NCBI GenBank assembly: GCA_023150275.1
Contig: JAKLLG010000008.1
Location: 103,033-167,032 of the forward strand
From: Rhodocyclaceae bacterium
Lineage (GTDB): Bacteria; Pseudomonadota; Gammaproteobacteria; Burkholderiales; Rhodocyclaceae
Direction: 5' to 3'
DNA: 64,000 nt
How positions within the stretch are numbered: position 1 is the first letter of the stretch; every line of letters starts with the position of its first letter. A model generated the notes under the pieces. The model was not told the DNA's origin. It was given only the letters and a program-made list of their open reading frames with translations, and made no database searches. The position numbers and the translations under genes are program-made. This document shows positions 8,545 to 24,370 of the stretch, piece after piece.

Positions 8545-11238
8545 ATGGCGCAATCAACCGTTGCCCAGTTTGCCGGCGAATTGAAGCTGCCGGCCGCTGC
8601 GCTGCTCGAACAGTTGCAGAAGGCCGGCGTCAAGAAAGGCAGCACCGAGGATCTGCTTTCCGAAACCGACAAGACCAGATTGCTCGATTACCTGCGCGCC
8701 GCTCATGGCGAGGCGCAGACGAAGACCAAGATTACGCTGACGCGCAAGCAGACCAGCGAGATCAAGGCTCAGGATTCCGCGGGCAAGACCCGCACTGTAC
8801 AGGTCGAAGTGCGCAAGAAGCGCGTGCTGGTGAAGCGTGATCCGGCCGAGCTGATTGCCGAAGCCGCAGCGGCCGCACCGATTGAACCGCCGAAGGCAGA
8901 GGAGCCACCGGTCGTCGAAGTGGCGCCGGTTCCCGTTGCCGTGGTTGAACCCGTCGTCGTCGAGGCGCCCGCACCGGAAGAAGCGCCGGCACCTGCCAAG
9001 ACCACGAAGGCCAAGGCCGCGAAGAGCACCAGGCCGTCGCTTGTTTCCGTGATCGGCGAAGAAGAAATGCGCCAGCGCGAAGAGGAAGCGCGTCGCCAGT
9101 CGAAGCTTTCCGAACTGCAGGCAGCGGAATTCCGCGAGAAGCAGGTGCGCGAAGTCGAGCTCGCCCGCCTGCGTCTGGAAGCCGAGGAAAAGGCAGCGGC
9201 CGCGAAGGCAGCAGAAGCCGCCAAGACTGCCGCAGCAGCATCGGCAGCCGAAAAGACGGGCGAGGACCGCACCCTGCATCGCCCGGTGAAGGCCGATGCC
9301 AAGGGCAAGGATGCCAAGAAGGGCGACGACAAGAAGGGCACCTGGGCCGATGCGCAGAAAAAGCGCGGCATCAAGACCCGCGGTGGCGACGCCGGTTCCG
9401 GCTGGCGCGGCGGCAAGGGCGGCGGCAAGCACGGCAAGCAGGACGAAGGCGAACACGCCTTCCAGGCGCCGACCGAGCCGGTCATCCGCGAAGTCCACGT
9501 TCCGGAAACCATCAGCGTCGCCGATCTCGCGCACAAGATGGCCGTCAAGGCCACCGAAGTCATCAAGGCCCTGATGAAGATGGGCTCCATGGTCACCATC
9601 AACCAGGTGCTCGACCAGGAAACGGCGATGATCATCGTCGAGGAAATGGGCCACACGGCAGTTGCTGCCAAGCTGGACGACCCGGATGCCTTCCTCGAGG
9701 ACAATGCCGAGCACAAGGATTACGCACTTGAGCCGCGTGCCCCGGTCGTGACCGTCATGGGCCACGTCGACCACGGCAAGACCTCGCTGCTCGACTATAT
9801 CCGCCGCACCCGCGTCGCGTCTGGCGAAGCCGGCGGCATCACGCAGCACATCGGTGCCTACCACGTCGAAACCGACCGTGGCATGGTTACCTTCCTCGAC
9901 ACCCCGGGTCACGAGGCCTTCACGGCCATGCGTGCGCGCGGCGCCAAGGCCACCGACATCGTCATTCTGGTGGTGGCCGCCGACGACGGCGTCATGCCGC
10001 AGACCAAGGAAGCCATTCACCACGCCAAGGCAGCCGGTGTGCCGATCGTCGTCGCCGTGACCAAGATCGACAAGCCGGAAGCCAACGCCGAGCGCGTCAA
10101 GCAGGAGCTGGTGGCCGAAGAAGTCGTGCCGGAAGAATACGGCGGCGACTCGCCCTTCGTCGGCGTCTCGGCGAAGACCGGTCAGGGCATCGACGACCTG
10201 CTTGAGCAGGTGCTGCTGCAGGCCGAGGTGCTGGAACTGAAGGCGCCTAAGGATTCCCCCGCCAAGGGCCTGATCATCGAAGCGCGCCTCGACAAGGGAC
10301 GTGGTCCGGTGGCGACGATGCTGGTGCAGACCGGCACGCTGCGTCAGGGCGACATGCTGCTGGCCGGCCAGATGTTCGGCAAGATCCGCGCGATGCTCGA
10401 CGAAAACGGCAAGCCAATCAAGGAAGCCGGCCCGTCGATCCCGGTCGAAATCCAGGGTCTCTCGGATGTTCCGGCCGCCGGTGAAGAAGCCGTGGTGCTG
10501 GGCGACGAAAAGAAGGCGCGCGAAATCGCGCTCTTCCGCCAGGGCAAGTTCCGCGACGTCAAACTGGCCAAGCAGCAGGCCGCCAAGCTCGAAAACATCT
10601 TCGACCAGATGGCCGAAGGCGAAGCCAAGACCCTGCCGCTGATCATCAAGGCCGACGTCCAGGGTTCGCAGGAAGCGCTGGTGCAATCGCTGCAGAAGCT
10701 GTCGACCAGCGAAGTCAAGGTCAACATCATCCACGGCGCGGTCGGCGGCATTACCGAATCCGACATCAACCTGGCACAGGCGTCCAAGGCCGTCGTCATC
10801 GGCTTCAACACCCGCGCCGATGCCGGCGCCCGCAAGGCAGCCGAGAACTTCGGCGTCGATATCCGCTACTACAACATCATCTACGACGCCGTCGATGAAG
10901 TGAAGGCAGCGTTGTCGGGCATGCTCTCGCCGGAGAAAAAGGAAGAGATCATCGGCACCGTCGAGATCCGTCAGGTCTTCCGCGCCTCCAAGATCGGCAC
11001 CATTGCCGGTTGCTACGTGCTCGATGGCGTGGTCAGGCGCAATGCGCGCGCCCGTCTGCTGCGCGGCAACGTCGTGCAGTGGGACGGCGAGCTCGATTCG
11101 CTCAAGCGCTTCAAGGACGACGTCAAGGAAGTCAAGGCCAACTTCGAATGCGGTCTGTCGCTGAAGAACTTCAACGACATCGAGGAAGGCGACCAGCTCG
11201 AAGTTTACGAGATCAAGGAAATTGCCCGCAGCCTCTAA
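8545..11238 (+). CDS. infB: Translation initiation factor IF-2
   Basis: IF-2 is the GTPase that brings fMet-tRNA to the 30S subunit. The 897-aa protein has an IF2-N domain (1-55), an Ala/Glu/Lys-rich linker with Pro-Ala stretches (about 100-260), a second IF2-N segment (about 320-370) and the G domain. The P-loop GHVDHGKT is at 406-413, followed by DTPGHEAF and TKID. C-terminal domains II to IV end at [12 protein letters not shown]. The AAGGGGAAAACC before the ATG is a clear ribosome-binding site. The end overlaps the proposed TTG start of rbfA by 17 bases. Confidence 0.98.
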   Translation: MAQSTVAQFAGELKLPAAALLEQLQKAGVKKGSTEDLLSETDKTRLLDYLRAAHGEAQTKTKITLTRKQTSEIKAQDSAGKTRTVQVEVRKKRVLVKRDPAELIAEAAAAAPIEPPKAEEPPVVEVAPVPVAVVEPVVVEAPAPEEAPAPAKTTKAKAAKSTRPSLVSVIGEEEMRQREEEARRQSKLSELQAAEFREKQVREVELARLRLEAEEKAAAAKAAEAAKTAAAASAAEKTGEDRTLHRPVKADAKGKDAKKGDDKKGTWADAQKKRGIKTRGGDAGSGWRGGKGGGKHGKQDEGEHAFQAPTEPVIREVHVPETISVADLAHKMAVKATEVIKALMKMGSMVTINQVLDQETAMIIVEEMGHTAVAAKLDDPDAFLEDNAEHKDYALEPRAPVVTVMGHVDHGKTSLLDYIRRTRVASGEAGGITQHIGAYHVETDRGMVTFLDTPGHEAFTAMRARGAKATDIVILVVAADDGVMPQTKEAIHHAKAAGVPIVVAVTKIDKPEANAERVKQELVAEEVVPEEYGGDSPFVGVSAKTGQGIDDLLEQVLLQAEVLELKAPKDSPAKGLIIEARLDKGRGPVATMLVQTGTLRQGDMLLAGQMFGKIRAMLDENGKPIKEAGPSIPVEIQGLSDVPAAGEEAVVLGDEKKAREIALFRQGKFRDVKLAKQQAAKLENIFDQMAEGEAKTLPLIIKADVQGSQEALVQSLQKLSTSEVKVNIIHGAVGGITESDINLAQASKAVVIGFNTRADAGARKAAENFGVDIRYYNIIYDAVDEVKAALSGMLSPEKKEEIIGTVEIRQVFRASKIGTIAGCYVLDGVVRRNARARLLRGNVVQWDGELDSLKRFKDDVKEVKANFECGLSLKNFNDIEEGDQLEVYEIKEIARSL

Positions 11239-11638
11239 GCACAACGCCAGCTTCTCGCGCAAGGATCGCGTCAACGAACAGATCCGGCGCGAGCTGGCCG
11301 AGCTCATCCGCGCCGAGGTGAAGGACCCGCGCGTCGGCATGGTCAGCATCACCGAAGTCGAGGTGACGCCGGACTACGCCCACGCCCGCGTCTATTTCAG
11401 CACGCTGGCCGGTGAGGACAAGATCGCCGAAGTCCAGCTCGGCTTGCAGAAGGCCTCGGGCTTCCTGCGCCGCGAACTGGGGCGCCGCGTGCGCATCCAC
11501 ACCACGCCGCAGCTGCACTTCATCCACGACACCTCGCTCGAACGCGGTGCCGATCTCTCCAAGCTGATCGATGAGGCGTCCCGCCTCTCCGACCAGTCGG
11601 AACAGGCCGAACAGCCAGAAGGCAAGCCAGAGGAATGA
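11222..11638 (+). CDS. rbfA: 30S ribosome-binding factor RbfA
   Basis: RbfA is a KH-type cold-shock factor that matures the 16S rRNA 5' end. The conserved stretch [22 protein letters not shown] followed by [19 protein letters not shown] identifies it. No ATG or GTG is available before the conserved core. The best start is TTG at 11222, which lies inside the last codons of infB, so translation is probably coupled to infB. The C-terminal 20 residues are Ser/Glu-rich and not conserved. The stop overlaps the truB ATG by four bases. Confidence 0.94.
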   Translation: MPAASKHNASFSRKDRVNEQIRRELAELIRAEVKDPRVGMVSITEVEVTPDYAHARVYFSTLAGEDKIAEVQLGLQKASGFLRRELGRRVRIHTTPQLHFIHDTSLERGADLSKLIDEASRLSDQSEQAEQPEGKPEE

Positions 11639-12546
11639 ACCAGGCGCCGAAGCGCCGCTGGCGGCGCGTCGACGGCGTCCTGCTCCTCGACAAGCCCGGC
11701 GGCATGAGTTCCAACGACGCGCTGCAGAAGGCGCGCCGGCTCTTCTCGGCCGAAAAGGGTGGCCACACCGGTACCCTCGACCCGCTGGCCACCGGCCTGC
11801 TGCCGCTTTGCTTCGGCGAGGCCACAAAGTTCTCCGCCGACCTGCTCAACGCCGACAAGACCTACGAGGCAGAACTGCGCCTCGGCATCACCACGCGCAC
11901 CGGCGATGCCGAAGGCGAGGTGATCGAGGAACGCCCGGTCGCCGTCGATGAAGCCGCCTTTGCCGCCGTGCTGCCGCGCTTCATGGGCGAACAGCTGCAG
12001 GTGCCGCCGATGTATTCTGCGCTGAAGAAGGACGGCCGCCCGCTCTACGAACTCGCCCGCCAGGGCATCGAGGTCGAGCGTGCCGCACGCACGATCACCA
12101 TCCACGTCCTCGACCTGCTCTCGTTTGCCGCCCCCGTCGCCCGCATCCGCGTGCGCTGCAGCAAGGGCACCTACATCCGCACGCTGGCCGAGGACATCGG
12201 CAAGGCGCTCGGTTGCGGCGCCCACCTCACCGCGCTGCGCCGCACCGGCGTCGCCGACCTGCAACTGCCGCGCGCGCTGACGCTGGCCGAAATCGAAGCC
12301 TGCCCGGAAGGCGAGCGCGACGCGCTGCTGCTGCCCGTGGATGCGCTGCTGCAGGGGCTGCCGGTCGTGGAACTGGACGAAGCAGGACATGCCCGCTTCG
12401 CCAACGGCAACCCCGTATCGTACCCGCAGGCCGGCCTGCTCGGCCCCTGCCGGGTTTATGCCGGTCAGGCGCTGCTCGGCCTTGGTCGTGCCGACGCCGA
12501 CGGGAAGCTGCACCCGCAGCGCCTCGTTGCCCGCGCCGAGGGCTAA
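11635..12546 (+). CDS. truB: tRNA pseudouridine(55) synthase
   Basis: TruB makes pseudouridine 55 in the T-loop of tRNAs. The catalytic motif [13 protein letters not shown] has its Asp at residue 49, and [10 protein letters not shown], the PPMYSALK loop and [15 protein letters not shown] are all present. The 303-aa length is typical and includes the short C-terminal PUA-like part. It closes the rimP operon; an inverted-repeat element starts three bases after the stop and may end the transcript. Confidence 0.97.
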   Translation: MNQAPKRRWRRVDGVLLLDKPGGMSSNDALQKARRLFSAEKGGHTGTLDPLATGLLPLCFGEATKFSADLLNADKTYEAELRLGITTRTGDAEGEVIEERPVAVDEAAFAAVLPRFMGEQLQVPPMYSALKKDGRPLYELARQGIEVERAARTITIHVLDLLSFAAPVARIRVRCSKGTYIRTLAEDIGKALGCGAHLTALRRTGVADLQLPRALTLAEIEACPEGERDALLLPVDALLQGLPVVELDEAGHARFANGNPVSYPQAGLLGPCRVYAGQALLGLGRADADGKLHPQRLVARAEG

Positions 12547-12548
12547 TA

Positions 12549-12683
12549 GAAGCCGTCATTCCGGCCCCCTTCGGCTCGCTCAGGACGGGCTTTGGCAGGC
12601 TCAGGACAGGCCGGGCTTTGCCCGCGCCGGAATCCAGAAAGTGCAACGAACTGGGCACTGGCGTTCGCCGGTGTGACGGCTTC
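12549..12683 (+). repeat. Intergenic inverted-repeat element (about 135 bp)
   Basis: The ends are inverted copies: GAAGCCGTCATTCCGGC (12549-12565) and GCCGGTGTGACGGCTTC (12667-12683) match at 15 of 17 positions. Inside, GCTCAGGAC occurs twice (near 12579 and 12600) and a CGCCGGAATCC segment is present. The CTCAGGACAGGC core resembles dispersed intergenic repeats found in many proteobacterial genomes. It sits between truB and the convergent CBS gene and contains no gene. It may act as a bidirectional transcript end. Confidence 0.65.
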
Positions 12684-12697
12684 AAGCAAGGTCTGGT

Positions 12698-13294
12698 CTA
12701 GCTCCCCGCGATCACCGCCTCGATCTCGGCAAAGGTGCGCGCGATCTCTCCGGCATGCACCGGCGCCCCCAACTGCCGGGCGATCTGCGTCGCCGAGAAT
12801 ACGCCGCAGATGATCTGCCGGCCGGCAACACTGCGGTCGACCACGAACGCATGCTGCCGCCCGCAGGCTTGCAACGTCGCGATCACGTGACCCACTTCGG
12901 CCCGCGTCACCATTGCCAGTTCGATCGTTTCGAGCGCCTCGGCCGCGGTCATGATGTGCTCGACGCGCAATTCCTCGCGCGTCAGCTCGTAGCAGTTCAT
13001 CGCCTGCATCGCCCGTTCGCCGAGCAGGTCGCTGGCCGTGATGATTCCCTCCAGCTGCCGATCCTCGTTCGTCACGAACAGCATGCGCACGCCGCGATGG
13101 ATCATTGCCTGGTGGGCTTCATGCACGAAGGCGCTGCGGCAGATGATCGCCGCCGGCAGGCGGGTCAGGTCGGTCATCACCTGCAGCGCGGGGGAGTCGA
13201 TGCGCACCGGCATCGGGACATGGCTGCTGGTGAGGAAGCAGCCTGCGGGAGCCACCCGGCCGGTCGGCAGGGCGGGGTAGGTGGTTCGCGTCAT
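12698..13294 (-). CDS. CBS-domain pair protein
   Basis: The 198-aa protein contains two CBS motifs, about residues 40-100 (AFVHEAHQAMIHRGVRMLFVTNEDRQ is cut here; the key part is RMLFVTNE then LEGIITASDLLG) and 112-175 (VEHIMT, GHVIATLQACGRQHAFVVD). Stand-alone CBS pairs usually sense adenine nucleotides or regulate a partner, and no partner is identifiable here. An AAAAGGAGACAG ribosome-binding site supports the ATG at 13294. It is convergent with truB. The 167-base region upstream, to 13461, holds no gene I can support. Confidence 0.75.
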   Translation of the reverse strand: MTRTTYPALPTGRVAPAGCFLTSSHVPMPVRIDSPALQVMTDLTRLPAAIICRSAFVHEAHQAMIHRGVRMLFVTNEDRQLEGIITASDLLGERAMQAMNCYELTREELRVEHIMTAAEALETIELAMVTRAEVGHVIATLQACGRQHAFVVDRSVAGRQIICGVFSATQIARQLGAPVHAGEIARTFAEIEAVIAGS

Positions 13295-13461
13295 GATCTG
13301 TCTCCTTTTGTATGTCGCACAGAAACAGCGGTGTTGCGGGGGTGAGACTGGCGGGCGGGAGACGAAGTTCCGGCAGAGCGGATGCTCTCCGCGAAGTACT
13401 CCAGTTTCCGGCTATTGGAGACGCTGTGGGCCGTATGTATTCTTGCTACCCACGCAATCAA

Positions 13462-14655
13462 TCAAATCCGGCGCTTGACCCGCATCGCCAGCGTACTCAC
13501 GCCCATGAACGCAACACCCATCAGGACCAGCGAGATCGGCCAGCCGAGGGAGTCGACGAAGTGCTGCGCGGTGAAGTAGCCGATGTAGCCGAGCATGGCG
13601 AGCACCGTGGTCAACAGCAGGGTGCGGCTCTGCAGGATGACGCAGGCGTAGAGCATCGATGCCGTGACGGCGAAGTAGAGCAGCTCGAATGAGGTCTTGT
13701 GTACCAGATCGAAGAGGCCGGTATAGGCCATGACCGAACCGACCAGGTAGCCGATGCTGGCGAGCCGGGTTTGCCGCCCGGCTCGTTGCAGGCCGTAGGC
13801 GGCGGACATTGTGCAGATGCCGGTGAGCAGCGCCGCCCAGTTGGCCGAGGTGGCCACGGCAATCCGGTCGAATAATCCGGCGTTGAGCCAGCAAAGGGCG
13901 ATGAGAAAGGCGAATTCGGCGAGGCTCCGGTGTCGTGACTTCTCCAGCTCGCAGGCGACCAGGAACAGCGAAGCGCCGAGAATGATGGCGCTGAACCCGA
14001 CCGGCACGTCGAGCATGTCGAGTCCAACCTGCAGGAAGGCGTAGACGAACAGCAACGCGGTGAAGGCGAGCACCGTCAGTTCGTATTTGCGGAAGAGCAC
14101 GCCCTGATGCAGGGCCATCAGCCCGAAAACGCTGAGCGCCGCAAGGCGCCAGTTGTCGCCGTGCGGGAACATCTCGTGAATGAAGACGAACCAGCCGCTG
14201 GTGAGCATGAAGGCGGTGGCGAGCGCGAGCGGCAGGATCAGTCTGGGGAATTTCTTCTCGTGCAGGGCTGAGACGAGCACGATCAGCAGGGCATAGCCGA
14301 TGCCCAGCGTCACCACGATGCGCATCACGCTGCCCATCCGGTTCCAGAACATGCCGATGTAGGTGCTGATCCCGGCCAGGATGAAGATTGCGCCGAGATA
14401 GATGAATAGTGTTCTGGCGATCTCGCTGCTGCTGCGCCGGGTCGGCGCGGCCTGGAGCATCGACGGATCGCGAAACACAACCGCAACCTCGGCCGGCGTG
14501 ATGTCGTAGGTGCGCATCAGCTCGGCGATTTTCGACAGCGCCTCTGCCTTGTCGTTAACGCCCTTGATGCCGAACAGCGCGGCGAGCAGTGGCCAGCCCC
14601 ACCAGCCGCCGCCGATGACGACGAGCAGCACGATCAGCAGGATGAGCAGGCTCAC
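13462..14655 (-). CDS. Polytopic membrane protein, DUF2157-like
   Basis: I do not recognise a precise family. The 397-aa protein starts with a hydrophobic helix (SLLILLIVLLVVIGGGWWGW) and a short soluble part around KAEALSKIAELMRTYDITP. From residue 85 there follow about ten predicted membrane helices and a basic end (MRVKRRI). The overall look resembles DUF2157-type proteins. Its start ATG overlaps the stop of the upstream gene at 14652, so the two form a unit. A role at the membrane is all that can be said. Confidence 0.55.
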   Translation of the reverse strand: MSLLILLIVLLVVIGGGWWGWPLLAALFGIKGVNDKAEALSKIAELMRTYDITPAEVAVVFRDPSMLQAAPTRRSSSEIARTLFIYLGAIFILAGISTYIGMFWNRMGSVMRIVVTLGIGYALLIVLVSALHEKKFPRLILPLALATAFMLTSGWFVFIHEMFPHGDNWRLAALSVFGLMALHQGVLFRKYELTVLAFTALLFVYAFLQVGLDMLDVPVGFSAIILGASLFLVACELEKSRHRSLAEFAFLIALCWLNAGLFDRIAVATSANWAALLTGICTMSAAYGLQRAGRQTRLASIGYLVGSVMAYTGLFDLVHKTSFELLYFAVTASMLYACVILQSRTLLLTTVLAMLGYIGYFTAQHFVDSLGWPISLVLMGVAFMGVSTLAMRVKRRI

Positions 14656-15263
14656 GGCGACACGACCCAGCCGACGAAGCGGACGGCATTGCTGTAATAG
14701 GCGTTATCGGTATTGGGCAGGCGGACGCTGCGCCCGTCCTTCACCAGCTCGGCCTGGGTGCGGTAGCGCGAGGAATAGAACATGCCGGTGAAGATGTGCC
14801 GCGAGTAGCCGTCGGTGCCGGTGCTGAACTGGTAGCCATCGGGCGCCAGGCTCGACGAATCGACTTTCAGCGTTGCCAGTTCCGGTACGTCGATGGGCGT
14901 TACCGTCGGCGTCTTTTCGGCCTCGACCGGGCGGCCGGTATTCGGCAACAGGCCGGGAGGGAGCATGAGCGGAATTTCCTTCACGGCTCCCGTCCTGGGG
15001 TTGAAGCGCCAGAGTCGCGGGTACTGGTAGCCCTGCGTGTTGCCGTAATAGCTGACCCGCACCCGGTCACCCACGACCGCGATCTGGAAACCGTTCGGCG
15101 GGTTGTTGTAATGGGTGTAGTTGGTGGCGTAGAGCACGTCGTGTTGCGGTGGCGCCACCAGCAGTGCCGGAATGCCGGAGATCAGCAGGAAGAGCACCAC
15201 CAACGCCACTGGCAGGCCAAGGCCGAAGGCGATTGTCGGGTTGTCGCGAAAAAAGTTCTTCAT
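14652..15263 (-). CDS. Membrane-anchored protein of unknown function
   Basis: The 203-aa protein has one N-terminal membrane helix (about residues 10-35, IAFGLGLPVALVVLFLLIS). The rest is soluble and presumably periplasmic, with beta-rich and Tyr-rich stretches such as NTQGYQYPRLW, DGYQFSTGTDGYSRHIF and RTQAELVKDGRSV. The ATG at 15263 is preceded by AGGAGG, so I chose it over an upstream in-frame codon at 15311. It is translationally coupled to the polytopic membrane protein that follows. The pair probably works together, but no function can be assigned. Confidence 0.6.
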   Translation of the reverse strand: MKNFFRDNPTIAFGLGLPVALVVLFLLISGIPALLVAPPQHDVLYATNYTHYNNPPNGFQIAVVGDRVRVSYYGNTQGYQYPRLWRFNPRTGAVKEIPLMLPPGLLPNTGRPVEAEKTPTVTPIDVPELATLKVDSSSLAPDGYQFSTGTDGYSRHIFTGMFYSSRYRTQAELVKDGRSVRLPNTDNAYYSNAVRFVGWVVSP

Positions 15264-15299
15264 TACGCCGCTTCCTCCTGCCCGGCAAGTTGTCTGTCG

Positions 15300-15320
15300 G
15301 GCCGGCCGCATTGGCCGGCC
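15300..15320. other. GC-rich hairpin between two minus-strand genes
   Basis: GGCCGGCC, GCATT, GGCCGGCC forms a perfect 8-bp stem with a 5-base loop. It follows the UPF0149 gene in the direction of transcription and precedes the membrane-protein pair. No T-run follows, so it may weaken transcription or protect a transcript end and is not a standard terminator. Confidence 0.4.
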
Positions 15321-15340
15321 GTAGCCCCTCAGCCAGAGGC

Positions 15341-16033
<693 letters not shown>

Positions 16034-16037
16034 TCTC

Positions 16038-16457
16038 TTAACCTCGCGTGTTGGATTGGGTCGCGAACTCGGCGAGTTCGACGCGCGGCTGCGGCTTCCA
16101 GCCCTTCTTGCGGTGTTCGGCGACAACGTTGGTGAAGATGCCGCCGCGCACGTAGAACTTGGCCGTGAGGCGCATGAAACGGGGCTTGGTGGCCTTGACC
16201 AGGTCGTCGAGGATGCGGTTGGTGACGTCTTCGTGGAAGCAGCCCTGGTCGCGGAAGGACCAGATGTAAAGCTTGAGGCTCTTCAGTTCCACGCAGGTCT
16301 TTTCCGGGATGTAGTCGAGGATCAGCGTGGCGAAATCGGGCTGGCCGGTTTTCGGACACAGGCACGTAAACTCCGGAATTTCCATGTGAATGTGGAAATC
16401 GCGACCGGGGGCCGGGTTGGGAAAGGTCTCAAGCGTCTTGGAAGGCAGGCTGGGCAT
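16038..16457 (-). CDS. queF: NADPH-dependent 7-cyano-7-deazaguanine reductase (type I QueF)
   Basis: QueF reduces preQ0 to preQ1 in queuosine synthesis. The 139-aa length marks the short, single-domain form. The thioimide-forming Cys is in [13 protein letters not shown] (Cys34), and the QueF motif with a substrate-binding Glu is in [36 protein letters not shown] is also typical. I use ATG 16457 because the longer frame to 16550 crosses the divergent promoter. No other que gene is in the window. Confidence 0.95.
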   Translation of the reverse strand: MPSLPSKTLETFPNPAPGRDFHIHMEIPEFTCLCPKTGQPDFATLILDYIPEKTCVELKSLKLYIWSFRDQGCFHEDVTNRILDDLVKATKPRFMRLTAKFYVRGGIFTNVVAEHRKKGWKPQPRVELAEFATQSNTRG

Positions 16458-16501
16458 GCTGGGGCGGTCCGGAAAGGGGTGTCTGAAGGGGGATGCGAAA
16501 G

Positions 16502-16511
16502 TGATATTATA
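16502..16511. promoter_or_regulatory. Overlapping divergent -10 elements for queF and smc
   Basis: On the plus strand TGA-TATTAT (16502-16510) reads as an extended -10 for smc. On the minus strand the same bases give a perfect TATAAT (16511 down to 16506) for queF. Clear -35 boxes are not visible for either. The smc leader would contain a small GCCCC/GGGGC hairpin (16512-16528). Because the two -10 elements share bases, firing in the two directions should be mutually exclusive. Confidence 0.45.
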
Positions 16512-16561
16512 GCCCCTCGTTTCGGGGCGCCTGACCCAGAAAACAACCAAGATTTCCCTAC

Positions 16562-19500
16562 ATGCGCCTGACCAAGCTCAAACTCGCCGGTTTCAAATCC
16601 TTCGTTGACCCCACCACCATCGCGCTGCCCGGGCAGCTGGTTGGCGTGGTCGGCCCCAATGGTTGCGGCAAATCCAACGTGATGGACGCCGTGCGCTGGG
16701 TGCTCGGTGAATCGAAAGCCTCCGAACTGCGCGGCGAATCGATGCAGGACGTGATCTTCAACGGCTCGTCGAACCGCAAGCCGGTGGCGCGCGCCTCGGT
16801 CGAACTCGTCTTCGACAACTCGCTTGGCCGCGCTGCGGGGCAGTGGTCGCAGTACGCCGAACTCTCGGTGAAGCGCGTGCTGACGCGCAACGGCCAGTCC
16901 GAGTACTACATCAACAACCTGCAAGTCCGGCGCAAGGACATTACCGATCTCTTCCTCGGCACCGGCCTTGGCCCACGTGCCTACGCCATCATCGGGCAAG
17001 GCATGATCTCGCGCATCATCGAGGCGAAGCCCGACGAACTGCGCGTGTTCCTTGAAGAGGCCGCCGGCGTCACCCGCTACAAGGAGCGGCGCAAGGAAAC
17101 CGAGGGCCGCATCGCCGACACGCGCGAGAACCTCACCCGCATCGAGGACATCCGCGTCGAACTTGGTGCGCAGATGGAGCGCCTCGAAGCGCAGGCTGCC
17201 GTGGCGCGCCAGTACCACGAATACAACAACGAACTGACAAAGAAGCAGCAACTGCTGTGGCTCTTGAAGCGCAATGAGGCGCAGGCCGAGCGCGAGCGCA
17301 TGCAGCGCGACGTGGAGCGTGCGACGAACGACCTCGAAGCCCAGAACGCCGGGCTGCGCGACATCGAGGCGAAGCTGGAGGCCGCGCGCGAGCAGCATTT
17401 CGGCTCGTCGGACGGCGTGCACAACGCGCAGAGCGACCTGTTCGCCGCCAACGCCGAGGTGGCGCGGCTGGAAACCGAATTGCGGCATCGTCGCGAGGCG
17501 CAGCAGGATCTGGAGCAGCGCATCGCGCAGTTGAAAGCCGAGCAGCAGCAATGGCAGACGCAGGCCGACAAGGCCGATGGCGACGAGCGCCGCTGGCGCG
17601 AACTGGCCGGACTTGCCGACGAGCGCGCCGAGCAGGCCGAGATGAAGCTGGAAGCGCAGCAGGAGCGCCTACCCATCGTTGAGGACGCGCAGCTCGCCGC
17701 GCAGGAAGCAGTGAACGCGCAGCGAACGGCGGTAGCCGAGGCCGAACAGAAATTGCGCGTGGAAGAGGCGCACAAGGGCAATGCGGAACGCACGCTGTTC
17801 AATATCGGCAGCCGCCGCGAACGTCTGCAGCAGGAAGCCGCCGCGCTGATCAAGCCCGACGAGGCCGAGATCGCGATGAAGGAGGCCGAGCACGAGAACC
17901 TGCAGGAAGAGGTGGCGGCGGCGCAGGAACGCGTGCTGCAGGTGCAGCAGTCGCTGCCGGAGCTGGAAGCGCGCCGGCGCGAGGCGCAGCAGGACGTGCA
18001 GAAGGCGCAGCAGGCGCGCGGCGAGGCCGAGGCGCGCAAGAATGCGCTGGAGCAGTTGCAGAAGCGCATGCAGAGCGGCTCGAAGATCGGCGAATGGCTG
18101 CAGCGGCACGGGCTGTCAACGCGCACGCCGCTGTGGAAGCGGCTGCACATCGAGGCCGGCTGGGAGGATGCGCTGGAGGCGGTGCTGCGCGAACGCCTGA
18201 CGGCGGTCGATGCTGGCGATGCGGATCTGGCGCAGTGGGCGGCGGATCGCCCCGGCGCCAAGGTCACCGTGCTGCTTGCCGGCGCAGCGCGGGCGGTGGC
18301 GGGCAGCGGCGACGCGCTGCTGGCGCGCGTCCGCATCGACGATGCAGCGATCGCCGGGCCGCTCGGCGACTGGCTGCGCGGTGTGCGCACGGCGGCCGAT
18401 CTGTCCGCTGCACTCGCGCGGCGCGGCGAACTCGCCGAGGGCGAGGTGTGGGTCACCAAGGCGGGCGATATCGTCGGCCGCGAGAGCGTCACCTTGTTTG
18501 CGGCCGATGCCGCCGAGCACGGTTTTCTCGAACGCCAGCGCGAAATCGAATCGCTCGATGGCGTCATCGCCGAGCGGCAGCTTGCGGTCGAGGCGCAGGA
18601 AGCGCGCGTGGCCGAGGTCGACGAGCGGCTGGAAGCGGCGAAGGCTCAGGTCGATGAGGCGCGCCGCCAGCTCGAAGCGCGGCAGGAGCGCGCGCACGCG
18701 GTGCAGCTCGACGTGCTGCGCCTCACGCAGATCATGGAGCGCTACCAGGATCGCATGGGCCAGATCAACGAGGCCGTTGCCGAACTGGTTGCCGAGGAAG
18801 AGGCCGAGCGCGAGCGCGTGCTGGCCGCCGAGGATGCGATGGTGGTGCAGCGCGAGGCGGTCGCCGAGCGGCAGCACCTGCTGGCCGACCTGAAGGGCAA
18901 GCTGGAAGCGGCCGAGCGCGGCCTGCGCGACGAGCGCGAGCAGGTCGCCGTGGCCGAACGCGAGCTGCGCGAGGCGCAGTTCTCGCAGCGCGAATGCGTC
19001 ACCAAGCTGGAAGAGATCGCCAACGGCCGTGAACTGGCGAAAACCCAGCTCGTGCGCGTGGCCGAGGATCTGGAGCGCTGCGCCGACACGGCCGGCAACC
19101 TCGATCCGGAGGAAATCGTGCCGCGCCTGCAGGAAGCGCTGGAACTGCGCGTGGTACGCGAGCAGGCGCTGGCCGGCATGCGCGACGCGCTGGAATCGGC
19201 TACCGCAGGCCTGCGCGGGCTGGAGGAAGATCGGCTCAAGATCGAGCAGGGGCTGAACCCACTGCGCGACCGCATCGGCGAGCTGCGCCTGAAGGAACAG
19301 GCGGCGGCGCTAAACGTCGAGCAGCTGGCGCTGCTGCTGGTGGAGGCGCAGGCCGACGAGGCAGCGCTGACGCCGCTGCTCGAAGGCGCCAAGCCGGCGC
19401 CGTTGCAGGGTCAGATCACCTCGCTGCAACGCCAGATCGAAGCGCTCGGCGCGGTGAACCTCGCCGCGCTGGAAGAACTCGAATCGGCCAGGGAACGCAA

Positions 19501-20061
19501 GGGCTACCTCGACGCGCAGGCGGCCGACTTGAACGAGGCGCTGGAGATTCTCGAAAACGCCATTCGCCGTATCGACCGCGAGACGCGTGACCTGCTGCAG
19601 ACGACCTACGACACCGTCAACCGCCACTTCGGCGAGCTGTTCCCGACCCTGTTCGGCGGCGGCGAAGCCAAGCTGATCATGACCGGCGACGAGATCCTTG
19701 ATTCCGGCGTGCAGGTGATGGCGCAGCCGCCGGGCAAGAAGAATTCGACGATCCATCTCCTCTCCGGTGGCGAGAAGGCACTGACGGCCATCGCACTGGT
19801 GTTCGCCATGTTCCAGCTGAACCCGGCGCCGTTCTGCCTGCTCGACGAAGTCGATGCGCCGCTCGACGACAGCAATACCGAGCGCTTCTGCCGCATGGTG
19901 GAGCGCATGTCGGCGAACACGCAATTCCTCTTCATCAGCCACAACAAGATCGCGATGGAGATGGCCAAGCAGCTCGTTGGCGTGACGATGCAGGAATCAG
20001 GGGTGTCGCGCATCGTCGAGGTTGATATCGAGGAGGCGCTACGCATGCGGGAGCAGGTGGC

Positions 20062-20065
<4 letters not shown>
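16562..20065 (+). CDS. smc: Chromosome segregation ATPase SMC
   Basis: SMC is the condensin ATPase that works with ScpA and ScpB (3.6-5.1 kb). The 1167-aa protein has the Walker A motif GPNGCGKSN at residues 31-39, a long coiled coil rich in Glu, Arg, Gln and Ala, and a hinge at roughly 510-660. A second coiled coil is followed by a head domain with signature [13 protein letters not shown] (near 1067) and Walker [13 protein letters not shown] (near 1095). All ATPase parts are intact. The coiled coil produces long antisense open frames that are not genes. The stop overlaps the zipA ATG. Confidence 0.98.
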
Positions 20066-24367
<4,302 letters not shown>

Positions 24368-24370
24368 TCG

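Noticed and set aside
6865..8553. 562-codon antisense open frame over nusA
   Set aside because: It is a shadow of nusA caused by codon bias.
8554..11352. 932-codon antisense open frame over infB
   Set aside because: It mirrors infB codon by codon and comes from strong GC codon bias; no family motif, start signal or independent promoter is seen.
15300..15320. GGCCGGCC hairpin as a full intrinsic terminator
   Set aside because: There is no T-run after it on either strand, so it is listed only as a hairpin.
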